Below, piece by piece: positions 36,749 through 45,225 of a DNA stretch of 64,000 nt. The notes below the pieces were generated by a model. It had not been told where the DNA came from. It did no database searches and was given only the letters and a program-made list of their open reading frames with translations. Positions within the stretch are counted from its first letter, which is position 1; the number at the start of each line of letters is the position of its first letter. This DNA comes from Paraburkholderia fynbosensis (GTDB lineage: Bacteria; Pseudomonadota; Gammaproteobacteria; Burkholderiales; Burkholderiaceae), in assembly GCF_902859935.1 (NCBI RefSeq), contig NZ_CADIKI010000011.1, positions 186,001 through 250,000 of the forward strand, read 5' to 3'. The translations under genes were made by a program, and so were the position numbers.

Positions 36749-37915
36749 GTGGCGATCCCGCTCTCGTATATCGCTCGCAATCTGTGGATGCGCCGGCTGA
36801 CCACCGCGCTCACGGCCGGTGGGCTCGCGCTTGTCGTGTTCGTGTTCGCGACCGTGCTGATGCTCGATGCGGGCCTCAAGAAGACGCTCGTGTCCACCGG
36901 TGAAGAGGACAACGTCGTGGTCATCCGCAAGGGCGCGGAAACGGAAGTGCAGAGCGCGATCGACCGCGGCCAGGCGAACGTGATCGAAATGCACCCGGCG
37001 GTGGCGATCGGTAGCGACGGGCGACGCATGGCGTCGAAGGAGTCCGTCGTGCTGATCTCTCTGACGAAGCTCGCCTCGGGCAAGCCATCGAACGTCGTGA
37101 TTCGCGGAGTCTCGCCCGCGGGCATGAGCTTGCGGCCGCAAGTGAAGCTCGCGTCGGGGCGCATGTTCAATCCGGGATCGTCCGAAATCATCGTCGGCAG
37201 CAGCATTGCGAAGGGCTTCAGCGGTACGCAGCCAGGCGAGCATTTGCGCTTCGCGCAGCGCGACTGGACCGTGGTTGGCACTTTCGACGCGGGCGGCAGC
37301 GGCTTCGATTCGGAAATCTGGGGCGATGTCGATCAATTGATGCAGTCATTTCGCCGCACGAGTTATTCGTCGATGGTAGTGCGGCTCGCGCAGTCCGACC
37401 GGTTCGGCGGCTTCAAGTCCGACATCGACGTCGATCCGCGCCTCGCCGATGAAGCGAAGCGCGAACAGACGTTCTATAGCGACCAGTCGAAGGCGCTCTC
37501 GACGTTCATCAACATTCTCGGCTTCACGCTATCGACGATCTTTTCGATAGCCGCAATGATCGGCGCGATGATCACGATGTACGCGTCCGTGGCCAACCGG
37601 GTTGCGGAGATCGGCACGTTGCGTGCGCTCGGCTTCAGGCGCTCCAACGTGCTCGCTGCGTTTCTCGTCGAAGCGATGCTGCTGGGGCTCGTCGGCGGAC
37701 TGGCGGGACTGGGCTGCGCGGCGTTCATGCAGTTCGCGTCGTTTTCGACCACCAACTTCCAGACCTTCGCGGACCTGTCGTTCCGCTTTATCCTCACCCC
37801 GGCCATCGTCGTGAAGACGCTCACATTTTCGATGACGATGGGCCTCGTTGGCGGGTTTCTGCCTGCGATGCGCGCGGCCCGCATGAACATCGTCGATGCA
37901 TTGCGCGCGCGTTGA
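36749..37915 (+). CDS. FtsX/MacB-type ABC permease 2
   Basis: 388 residues from GTG 36749 (MAIPLSYIARNLWMRRLTTALTAGG). Same topology as permease 1: helix 1 (LALVVFVFATVLMLDAGL), a MacB_PCD-like periplasmic domain, three C-terminal helices with VAEIGTLRALGFRRSNVLAAFLVEAMLLGLVGG. The frame is open upstream to 36647, within permease 1, but homology starts at the GTG. Last gene of the exporter operon; the substrate (drug, lipid, peptide or siderophore) is not evident and no outer-membrane factor gene is adjacent. Confidence 0.9.
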   Translation: MAIPLSYIARNLWMRRLTTALTAGGLALVVFVFATVLMLDAGLKKTLVSTGEEDNVVVIRKGAETEVQSAIDRGQANVIEMHPAVAIGSDGRRMASKESVVLISLTKLASGKPSNVVIRGVSPAGMSLRPQVKLASGRMFNPGSSEIIVGSSIAKGFSGTQPGEHLRFAQRDWTVVGTFDAGGSGFDSEIWGDVDQLMQSFRRTSYSSMVVRLAQSDRFGGFKSDIDVDPRLADEAKREQTFYSDQSKALSTFINILGFTLSTIFSIAAMIGAMITMYASVANRVAEIGTLRALGFRRSNVLAAFLVEAMLLGLVGGLAGLGCAAFMQFASFSTTNFQTFADLSFRFILTPAIVVKTLTFSMTMGLVGGFLPAMRAARMNIVDALRAR

Positions 37916-38134
37916 GCACATGCAGTCAGGCGTTTAGCCGATGCACATGATCAAGAAAGAACAGATGGAAATTGATGGAATCGCGCGAACTGCTGCCGAG
38001 CGGTTCTATTCGTTGGTCATGTAGGATTCCATGCCATTGCACAACGTCTCGCCTTGCCGACCTTATTGCAACACAACCCATCCAAACGCTCTGTGAGTCT
38101 CGTCTGCCAGCCCGCAATCCGCTGCATTGATCGC

Positions 38135-39322
38135 TTAAGGGCTGGTGGCCGCTTCCCTCAGTCGCGGTTGTTCGATCCCGGCACCCGTGCCTTTCGCAAG
38201 AGACGCTGCCAGTTCCAGCAAGGGCACAATTCTCCGCTGCTTTTTTTGCGGGTGATTCTGCGCGATATCGGCGATCCGATGATGGAGAAAAGGATTGAGG
38301 AAGCGTTCGCGCACTTCGTCCAGATAGGCAAGCGCATCATTGCGTTTCCCCAGAGCCTGGAACACTGGCAACACTTCGTCCATCCAGACCGCTTCAAGCG
38401 CGGCACGAAGCACAGGGTCGTTCATTGCGTGGTAGACAGTCTCGTCTGGCGGCCTGCCGTCGCGCAACCAGCGTTCGGCGAGGAACGTGTGCCCCAGGTT
38501 CAGAAAAAACAGCTTGAGCTGCTCGAAATGCCTCAGATCGTCGGTCAGCGCGATTGACGCGTGTACGCAAGGCAGCTGCAACCTCGGCTGCCTTTCGATT
38601 GCCCACAGCGCGTAAGGCTCCGCAACCGCCCCGACCGGTTTGATCGACTCGGATACGATCCGGTCGACCAGCGAATTGGCCCACACGCAATGCTCGGCCA
38701 GGTAGTGAATGAAGTCACCAGGCAAGCGCCATTGCGATGCGAGTCTGACAATAATCGCGCGTAGTGCATCGCCGTTCCTCTCGACCAGTTCACAAGGAAA
38801 GAGGGATAGCGGTGCATTGGGCTGGCTTTGCCAACGTCCGTACAACAGGACTAGCAGTTTCGCAGGAAAGCTGTACGGCGCGCGCGCCTGAGCGGTTGCA
38901 GCGCCTGCGTCGTCGCGTTCGTCGAGCTGGTAGCCGCTGTCTGCCGTGTTGGAAACAATGACCTGCACCGGTCCGCTTACGGCCTCACGGATCCGCGTCC
39001 AGTCGGTTCGCGCATGAGCTGACTGGCGGATCGCACGACAGGAAAGCGTCTGGTCGAGTACCGTGCCTCGAAGTAGGCCGCGTATTTGCACCGGATAGGC
39101 GTTCCCGCTTGCAAACGCGGCGGTGCGCGCGGCGCTATCCGCGCTGTCCGTGGTTTGCACGACGGCGATGCCGCCGAGCGCATCGCCTGACTCCAGAGCC
39201 TGCGATACGAACAGGTCGACGTGCGCCTGCAGGAACCGGCTGGTGCCGAACTGAAGGATCGGCTGTATCAAAGGCTCTGATGCAGTGCGTGAGCCTGCGT
39301 CGAGCCCGGGCATGCTTAGCAT
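38135..39322 (-). CDS. mannitol dehydrogenase/hexuronate reductase family oxidoreductase
   Basis: 395 residues, shorter than UxaB or UxuB (about 480). N-terminal Rossmann opening PILQFGTSRFLQAHVDLFVSQALESG; the C-terminal domain contains LTDDLRHFEQLKLFFLNLGHTFLAERW, which carries the Lys-x5-Asn-x2-His catalytic pattern of the polyol long-chain dehydrogenase family. It would interconvert a sugar acid or polyol and a ketose with NAD(H). The start overlaps the upstream zinc alcohol dehydrogenase gene by seven bases, and the gene is the last of the leftward sugar-transport operon. Confidence 0.85.
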   Translation of the reverse strand: MLSMPGLDAGSRTASEPLIQPILQFGTSRFLQAHVDLFVSQALESGDALGGIAVVQTTDSADSAARTAAFASGNAYPVQIRGLLRGTVLDQTLSCRAIRQSAHARTDWTRIREAVSGPVQVIVSNTADSGYQLDERDDAGAATAQARAPYSFPAKLLVLLYGRWQSQPNAPLSLFPCELVERNGDALRAIIVRLASQWRLPGDFIHYLAEHCVWANSLVDRIVSESIKPVGAVAEPYALWAIERQPRLQLPCVHASIALTDDLRHFEQLKLFFLNLGHTFLAERWLRDGRPPDETVYHAMNDPVLRAALEAVWMDEVLPVFQALGKRNDALAYLDEVRERFLNPFLHHRIADIAQNHPQKKQRRIVPLLELAASLAKGTGAGIEQPRLREAATSP

Positions 39323-40326
39323 TCCACGATCGCCTTGACGACGCCGCCGGCGGGGTCGAGAAGCGTAGCGAAGCTGGCCGGCACGTCGGCGAGTGCGAGT
39401 CGATGCGTATTGAGGGCCAAGTGTGGAATATGCCCTGCACGCATCGCCTCGACGACCGTCTCAAAGTCCTCGACCGTTGCGTTCCGACTGGCAAGCAGTG
39501 TTGTCTCGCGTTTGTGGAACTCCGGATCGAAAAACGTGATGGTGTCGGACACGATCGACACCAGCACGTAGCGGCCGCCATGCGCGACAAACTCGAAGCC
39601 GCGCTCCATCGCCCTGGGGTTGCCCGTTGCGTCGAAGACGACATCGAAGAAATCGCCATCTGTGATTGCCGAGAGTCGGCTCTTGTCGTCCTCCCCGATC
39701 TGCACCGCCGCCGTGACGCCGAGTTGCTTCACGCAAAAATCAAGCCGGTCGGCACGCGTGTCGAGCGCCGTCACTGTTGCGCCGCGCAGCTTCGAAAACG
39801 TGAGCGCCGCCATGCCGATTGGACCCGCACCGACCACAAGAACCCGCTCGCCTTCCTTCACGTCGCCACGCCGGACCGCATGTGCGCCGATCGCAAGAAA
39901 CTCGACCATGGCCGCCTCGTCGAGGCTGATGCCTTCGGCCTTGTGGACAAACTGCGCGGGTACGCTCAGGTACTCTGCGAACGCGCCATCCCGGTGTACC
40001 CCGAACACCTGAATGTTCACGCAACAGTTGGTTTTTCCGCGACGGCATGCGATGCATTGTCCGCACGACAGATACGGCATCACATAGACCGGATCGCCTG
40101 CGACCAGTCCGCTGTCGACCGGTGCCTGTTCGACGAGACCGGACAACTCGTGGCCCATCACGCGCGGATAGGCCAGATAGGGCTGATTTCCCGTAAAGAT
40201 ATGCAGGTCGGTCCCGCAAACGCCAACGCGCTTTACGCGCACCAGCACCTCGTTATCACGGGGTACAGGCTTCATTCGTTCATGGGCGCTCAGCGTGCCG
40301 GGCGTCTCGCATATCACCGTAAGCAT
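39316..40326 (-). CDS. zinc-dependent alcohol dehydrogenase (sugar/polyol type)
   Basis: 336 residues of the medium-chain dehydrogenase family. Catalytic zinc ligands in GVCGTDLHIF and GHELSG, structural zinc cysteines in CGQCIACRRGKTNCC, NAD-binding VLVVGAGPIGMAAL. It resembles L-galactonate/sorbitol/threonine-type dehydrogenases. Positioned between the sugar-binding-protein gene (64 bp upstream) and the mannitol-dehydrogenase-like gene (7-base overlap), so both dehydrogenases probably act in sequence on the imported sugar or sugar acid. Confidence 0.92.
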   Translation of the reverse strand: MLTVICETPGTLSAHERMKPVPRDNEVLVRVKRVGVCGTDLHIFTGNQPYLAYPRVMGHELSGLVEQAPVDSGLVAGDPVYVMPYLSCGQCIACRRGKTNCCVNIQVFGVHRDGAFAEYLSVPAQFVHKAEGISLDEAAMVEFLAIGAHAVRRGDVKEGERVLVVGAGPIGMAALTFSKLRGATVTALDTRADRLDFCVKQLGVTAAVQIGEDDKSRLSAITDGDFFDVVFDATGNPRAMERGFEFVAHGGRYVLVSIVSDTITFFDPEFHKRETTLLASRNATVEDFETVVEAMRAGHIPHLALNTHRLALADVPASFATLLDPAGGVVKAIVEC

Positions 40327-40389
40327 AGCAATCCTTGTCTGACTGGTCGTTGGCGGGCGCTCAAGCGGGCTGGATCCGCTCGGGCCACG

Positions 40390-41334
40390 TCAATACAGCA
40401 CGTTCTTGGCAACCGGCTGGTCGATGTTGTCCTTCGTTACAATCACGACGCCGGTATCGCGGTCCTTCGGCACGGGCTTTTTCTCGATCAGACTGATCAC
40501 CGTTTTCACGCCGAGATCGCCCATCTGGTACGAGCCCTGCACGGCGGTAGCGGCGAGCGTGCCGTCCTTGACGAAGCCTTGCAGGTCCTGATTTCCGTCG
40601 AATCCGATCGCCACCACCTTGCCCGCCTTGCCAGATTGCTCGAGTGCGCGGCCCATGCCTACCGCCGTCGGTTCATTTGCCCCGAAGATTCCTTTCAGAT
40701 CCGGATTGGCGGTGAGCGTGTCGGTGGTCTGGTTCAGCGCGGTCGCCATCTGCGAGTTCGAATAAAACGGACCGACCACCTGCAGTTGGGAGTGCGCCTT
40801 AAGGTAATCCCGGAAGCCGCCAACGCGGCCGATCTCCGAGCCCGCGCCCGCGACATACGACATGATGGCAACCTTGCCGGTCCGGCCGACGCGATCGATC
40901 AACGCCTTCGCGCATAGCTCGCCGGCCTTCTTGTTGTCGGTCGACAGGAATGACTGATAGTACTGCTTGCCAGAATCGGCCAAGGCTGAGTCGATGATCA
41001 CGACCGGGATGTGCGCTTCCCATGCCTTCTTGACGGCAGGCACCAGCGCGTCGGGATCGGACGGTGCAAGCACGATTCCGGCGACCTTACGGTTCACCGC
41101 GTTCTCGACCATGTTGACCTCATCGGCAATCGCCGTTTCGGTCGCCGGCCCCTGGAATGTCATCGTGTAGCCCTTGGCGCCGCCGATGGCTGCATTGGCG
41201 CCTTTCTGGACGTTTTGCCAATAGTTGGAATTCGAGGTCTTGACGATGACGGCGATCTCGCCACCGGCGGCCTGGGCGAGGCCGGTTGCCAGGGCCAGGG
41301 TTGCGGCCAGCAGGCCCAGTTGAAATGTGCGCAT
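40390..41334 (-). CDS. sugar ABC transporter periplasmic binding protein (RbsB type)
   Basis: 314 residues from ATG 41334 (GGAG about eight bases upstream). Signal peptide MRTFQLGLLAATLALATGLAQA. Periplasmic-binding-protein-like fold of the ribose/galactitol group: IAVIVKTSNSNYWQNVQKGANAAI, IVLAPSDPDALVPAVKKAWEAHIPVVIIDSAL, GIFGANEPTAVGMGRALEQSGKAGKVVAIGFDGN. Captures a monosaccharide or polyol in the periplasm for the permease encoded just upstream. Confidence 0.93.
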   Translation of the reverse strand: MRTFQLGLLAATLALATGLAQAAGGEIAVIVKTSNSNYWQNVQKGANAAIGGAKGYTMTFQGPATETAIADEVNMVENAVNRKVAGIVLAPSDPDALVPAVKKAWEAHIPVVIIDSALADSGKQYYQSFLSTDNKKAGELCAKALIDRVGRTGKVAIMSYVAGAGSEIGRVGGFRDYLKAHSQLQVVGPFYSNSQMATALNQTTDTLTANPDLKGIFGANEPTAVGMGRALEQSGKAGKVVAIGFDGNQDLQGFVKDGTLAATAVQGSYQMGDLGVKTVISLIEKKPVPKDRDTGVVIVTKDNIDQPVAKNVLY

Positions 41335-41417
41335 GTCTCTACTCCTACGGAGAAGTTGTTGTCGTACGTGGACTTCTCGGCGCTGCAGACCTTCACGTTC
41401 CGATGCGCCGATGGATC

Positions 41418-42434
41418 TCACCGGCGGTTGCGGAGCTGGTCAATCCAGACAGTGCCTAGAATGACCAGGCCGATGATGATTTGCTGAATGAAGCTGGACA
41501 CTCCATTCATATTCAAGCCGTTGCGCAGGATGCCGATCACAAAGGCGCCGATGGCGGTCCCGGAAATCGTTCCAACGCCTCCCATCAGCGAGGTGCCGCC
41601 GATCACAGCACTAGCAATGGCGTCGAGTTCGTACATCACGCCTTCATTCGGCTGCGCGGTCAGTAGCCGGGACATCAGCACGCAGCCGGTGACCCCCGCG
41701 AGCGTGCCAGACAACACATACGTGAACATCGTCACGCGCGCGACGTTGACACCGGACAGCCTCGCGGCTTCCGCGTTCGAGCCGACGGCATAGATGTGAC
41801 GGCCGAGTGTTGTGCGACTTAGCATGATCGATACCGTAACGGCGATGACGATCATCAGCAGGACCGGGTAGGGGATACCGGGGAACGTCACATCCGGAAA
41901 TCCGTCTGCGCCGATGGTCTCGATCCTGAAGAGCGATCCGTTGCCGAGCACGCCAAATGCTTCGCCCAGTCCCGACACCGGGCGCGCGCCGGTGATTTGC
42001 AGTGCGAGGCCGCGGGCCACCAGCATCATGCCGAGCGTGGCGATGAAAGGAGGCAGGCGCATGCGCGTCACACACAGGCCGTTGACGGCGCCGCACAGCC
42101 CACCGACGACGATGCCGAGCAGCATGCCGACGGTGACGGGCATGCCGGCTCTCACCGCAAGGGCCGCGACGACACCCGCGAGCGCGAGCACCGAGCCCAC
42201 TGACAGGTCGATGCCACCCGTGATGATCACGCAGGTCGCGGCAACGCCGAGGTAGGCGATTGAGGTCACCTGCAGCGCGACGGTCATGGCGTTGTCGACC
42301 GTATGGAACGCCTCGCTGGTGGAGGAAAACACCGCGATCATGACAATCAGGCTACCGAAGGCGGCGAACTTCTGGATCAGATCCTTGCGCCGTTCGTTGA
42401 CGTTGGCAGGTGTGGGTCCGGTGACCGTGCTCAT
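41418..42434 (-). CDS. sugar ABC transporter permease (RbsC type)
   Basis: 338 residues with eight to ten hydrophobic segments and the BPD_transp_2 marks GGIDLSVGSVLALAGVVAA, NGLCVTRMRLPPFIATLGMM and GGTSLMGGVGTISGTAIGAFVIGIL. Its ATG overlaps the ATPase stop (ATGA at 42431-42434), so the two are translationally coupled. Forms the transmembrane homodimer of the importer. Confidence 0.94.
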   Translation of the reverse strand: MSTVTGPTPANVNERRKDLIQKFAAFGSLIVMIAVFSSTSEAFHTVDNAMTVALQVTSIAYLGVAATCVIITGGIDLSVGSVLALAGVVAALAVRAGMPVTVGMLLGIVVGGLCGAVNGLCVTRMRLPPFIATLGMMLVARGLALQITGARPVSGLGEAFGVLGNGSLFRIETIGADGFPDVTFPGIPYPVLLMIVIAVTVSIMLSRTTLGRHIYAVGSNAEAARLSGVNVARVTMFTYVLSGTLAGVTGCVLMSRLLTAQPNEGVMYELDAIASAVIGGTSLMGGVGTISGTAIGAFVIGILRNGLNMNGVSSFIQQIIIGLVILGTVWIDQLRNRR

Positions 42435-44173
42435 CGCGAGACTCCTGGGGCACCTGATATACCCGATGTCCCTGACTTGTCGGAGTTGACCGTGCGACCC
42501 GACGCATAGTGCATGATTTCTTCCTGGCTGGTTTGACGGGTTTCGAGAATCGTCACGAGTTCTCCCTCGTGGAAGACGGCGACCCGATCGGTCATGCCGA
42601 GTATCTCGGGCAGTTCCGAACTGATCATCACGACGCCGATGCCCTGCCCGGCCAATCTGTCGAGTAGTTCATAGATCGCGAATTTGGCGCCGACGTCGAT
42701 GCCGCGCGTCGGCTCGTCGAAGAACAGCACGCGTGAGTCGCGGAACAGCCACTTGCTGATGACGACCTTCTGCTGGTTACCGCCCGAGAGATTGCGTGCG
42801 ATTTGCCTGATGCTGGGGGTGCGTATTCCGAGCGCGTCGATGTAACGTTGCGCCACCGCAGCTTCTGCAGCGAAGCGGATAAATCCGAAGCGGTTCGACA
42901 CCGCACCCAGGTTAGCAAGGGTGATATTGCTTGCGACCGGCATGTTGATCGACAGACCGCTGGCCTTGCGGTCCTCGGACAGATAGGCAATGCCGTGCCG
43001 GATTGCATCGATTGGCGAGCGGATCGCGAGGGTTTCTGTGCCGAGGTGCACCGTGCCGCTATCGAGTGGGTCGGCACCGAAGATGGCGCGGGCCACTTCG
43101 GTCCGGCCCGCGCCCAGCAAGCCAGCGAAGCCAAGAATTTCGCCGCGCCGTAGCTCGAAACTGACGGGGCCGAACACGTTCGTGCGTGTCAGTCGGTCGA
43201 CGGACAGCAGCACGTCGTCGGTGGGCACCGACGTGCGCGCCGGAAACTTGTCTTCAAGTGAGCGCCCGACCATGCGCGCCACGATCTTGTTGATCGTGGT
43301 GTCGTGAAACATGTCGGTCGCAACATACCGCCCGTCGCGCATCACGGTGACCCGATCGACGATCTCGGTCATTTCATCGAGCCGGTGTGAGATGTAAATG
43401 ATTCCGACGCCGGCACGCTTTAGCTCGTGAATGATCTTGAAGAGCTGAGTCGTTTCTTCTTCCGTGAGCGATGAAGTCGGTTCATCCATGATCAACACTT
43501 CGGCGTCAAGCGACAGCGCCTTGGCGATCTCCACCATTTGCCGTTGCGCAACCGATAACGTGCGCACCAGCGTCCCCGGCTCAATGTCGACGCGAAGCCG
43601 CTCGAGGCAACGTTGGGCGTCGGCGTGCAAACGCGCACGATCGACGAAGATGCCGCGGCGTGGTTCACGTGCAAGAAAGATGTTTTCCGCCACCGATAAC
43701 TGGGGCACCAGGTTCAGCTCCTGGTGAATAATTGCGATGCCCGCGGCTTGGGCTTCGAGCGAGGACGTGAAGTGACGTTGGCTGCCTTTGTAGATGAGGG
43801 TGCCATCGTCGGGCGGGTACTGGCCGCTGATGATTTTCATCAGCGTTGACTTGCCCGCGCCGTTCTCGCCGCATACGGCGTGGACTTCGCCGCGCCTTAG
43901 ATCGAAACTGACGTTGTCGAGCGCGAGTACGCCAGGAAAACGTTTGGTGATGTTGTTGAGCCGCAGCAAATCGGCTTGATCACCGGAGCGCGTGTTGCCA
44001 TGCGGAGCGTCGGTGGCGGATCCCCACACCGGGTCGGACGACTGAGTTGCGGTTGCCGCTCGGCGTTCATCCACGATAAGTTCGAAACCGCGGAAATGAA
44101 CGGAGTCGGCCCGCGCTGGGATCGGGCGACGGGGGGCGGGCTGGGCTCGGAAATCCAGCAAGTCTGTCTCCAT
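42431..44173 (-). CDS. sugar ABC transporter ATP-binding protein, duplicated domains (RbsA type)
   Basis: 580 residues from ATG 44173; the frame is open further to 44281. Two ABC domains: Walker A GENGAGKST at 102-110, signature TLSVAQRQMVEIAKAL, Walker B VLIMDEPTSSL in the first; degenerate Walker A (GLLGAGRTE), LSGGNQQK and VLFFDEPTRGIDVG in the second, as usual for the family. About 68 residues precede the RbsA-like start (LLRLNNITKRFPGV), an unusual Arg/Pro-rich extension; a later non-ATG start (for example GTG at codon 49) is possible, and no good ribosome site marks the ATG. First gene of the leftward operon. Confidence 0.9.
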   Translation of the reverse strand: METDLLDFRAQPAPRRPIPARADSVHFRGFELIVDERRAATATQSSDPVWGSATDAPHGNTRSGDQADLLRLNNITKRFPGVLALDNVSFDLRRGEVHAVCGENGAGKSTLMKIISGQYPPDDGTLIYKGSQRHFTSSLEAQAAGIAIIHQELNLVPQLSVAENIFLAREPRRGIFVDRARLHADAQRCLERLRVDIEPGTLVRTLSVAQRQMVEIAKALSLDAEVLIMDEPTSSLTEEETTQLFKIIHELKRAGVGIIYISHRLDEMTEIVDRVTVMRDGRYVATDMFHDTTINKIVARMVGRSLEDKFPARTSVPTDDVLLSVDRLTRTNVFGPVSFELRRGEILGFAGLLGAGRTEVARAIFGADPLDSGTVHLGTETLAIRSPIDAIRHGIAYLSEDRKASGLSINMPVASNITLANLGAVSNRFGFIRFAAEAAVAQRYIDALGIRTPSIRQIARNLSGGNQQKVVISKWLFRDSRVLFFDEPTRGIDVGAKFAIYELLDRLAGQGIGVVMISSELPEILGMTDRVAVFHEGELVTILETRQTSQEEIMHYASGRTVNSDKSGTSGISGAPGVSR

Positions 44174-44294
44174 TTTTGTGACTTCGCACGAGTGGCTACG
44201 TTGGGCGTTCCTGCCGGATCGGTCCCGTGGTCGACGACGGCGACGACGAGCGGCCACGACTGTCAGGACCGATTCCAGCATAGGTAAAGCCGAT

Positions 44295-44303
44295 TAATTG
44301 GTC
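44295..44303. promoter_or_regulatory. candidate FadR-type operator half-site, operon side
   Basis: TAATTGGTC at 44295-44303, the left member of a perfect 9-bp inverted pair with 44470-44478 across the divergent promoter region. It lies 122 bp upstream of the chosen ATPase start. Extended, the two sites share 12 of 15 bases (TAATTGGTC-NNN-CA form). Confidence 0.45.
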
Positions 44304-44432
44304 AAGTCACTTTAAACCCTGATGTGGGTAGAGCTTCTGCTGCAACGCGAAGCGCGCCATGTCAGGCTAACCCCGAAGCCTTTGCGCGTCGAGGCACGTT
44401 GGCATAGGACAATGTCAGGAAAGGACATCGTA

Positions 44433-44438
44433 TATAAT
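44433..44438 (+). promoter_or_regulatory. possible -10 box of the FadR-type regulator gene
   Basis: TATAAT, a perfect consensus -10 hexamer in an AT-rich patch 92 bp before the TTG start. A matching -35 hexamer at standard spacing is not clear (TGTCAG at 14 bp is the nearest), so direction and use are uncertain. Confidence 0.35.
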
Positions 44439-44469
44439 TCTTCTAGCTGATATTTTGGAAATGTGGCCA

Positions 44470-44478
44470 GACCAATTA
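44470..44478. promoter_or_regulatory. candidate FadR-type operator half-site, regulator side
   Basis: GACCAATTA at 44470-44478, reverse complement of TAATTGGTC at 44295-44303. It sits in a TGG-N5-CCA dyad (44464-44474), the TGGT...ACCA style bound by FadR-subfamily proteins, between the TATAAT box and the regulator start. Confidence 0.45.
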
Positions 44479-44529
44479 CACACAAACGCTCGCTCAGGGC
44501 TGGCGAGGTAAACCCCCGGGAGAGGGCAT

Positions 44530-45225
44530 TTGACAACACAACTGAAGCAGGTCGAAACCAGGCGCCTGTACCAGCACATCGCCGATCAGATTCGCTCCCT
44601 GATTCGATCGGGCGGCTTCGCGCCAGGAACGCGTCTGCCGGCGGAGCGCGATCTCGCGCAGCAACTCGGCGTCTCGCGGCCGTCGGTTCGAGAGGCGCTG
44701 ATCGCGCTGGAGATTGCCGGCTCTGTCGAAATTCGCCAGGGCTCGGGCGTGTACGTGTGCCGCGTGCCCGACCGCTCGTCCAGTACGACAGCCGCAATGG
44801 GCGAAAGTCCGTCAGAGTTGATGCAGGCGCGGGCTGTCCTGGAAGGGTCGGTGATCGTGCTGGCTACCGCGCTGATCACACCAGATGGGTTAGCCCAATT
44901 GCGCGAGACCCTTGATGCAATGTGCACGCAGGTGAAAGCGGGACTTTCGCCGCTGGAGCATGACCGTGCGTTCCATGTGTGCATTGCGGAAATGAGCGGA
45001 AACTCGGTGCTGGTACGGATGGTGGCCGAATTGTTCGACGAACGGCATAGCCCCATTTCGTCTCGCCTCAGCGGACACGCGGAAACGAGCCAGACCTGGC
45101 AGGCGGCGCTTGAAGAACACGAGGCAATTTATCGGGCCCTTGAGGAGCGAGATCCGCTAGCCGCGCAGGCGGCCATTCGTCGCCATCTGAAGGCGTCAGA
45201 GGCGCGATGGATCGAGGCGGGTTGA
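44530..45225 (+). CDS. GntR-family regulator, FadR subfamily
   Basis: 231 residues from TTG 44530, preceded by GGGAGAGGG. Winged helix at about 10-78 (LYQHIADQIRSLIRSGGFAPGTRLPAERDLAQQLGVSRPSVREALIALEIAGSVEIRQGSGVYV), FCD domain about 95-225 with HDRAFHVCIAEMSGN and LEEHEAIYRALEERDPLAAQAAIRRHL. Similar to hexuronate regulators of the ExuR/UxuR type. Transcribed divergently from the sugar ABC/dehydrogenase operon, which it most likely represses until a sugar-acid ligand binds; matched half-sites at 44295 and 44470 support this. Confidence 0.9.
   Translation: MTTQLKQVETRRLYQHIADQIRSLIRSGGFAPGTRLPAERDLAQQLGVSRPSVREALIALEIAGSVEIRQGSGVYVCRVPDRSSSTTAAMGESPSELMQARAVLEGSVIVLATALITPDGLAQLRETLDAMCTQVKAGLSPLEHDRAFHVCIAEMSGNSVLVRMVAELFDERHSPISSRLSGHAETSQTWQAALEEHEAIYRALEERDPLAAQAAIRRHLKASEARWIEAG

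Noticed and set aside
39109..40917. 602-codon open frame on the plus strand
   Set aside because: It lies antisense to the polyol dehydrogenase, zinc alcohol dehydrogenase and sugar-binding-protein genes, all with clear motifs. Long antisense frames are common at this GC content, and its translation is Arg/His/Ala-rich without a domain.
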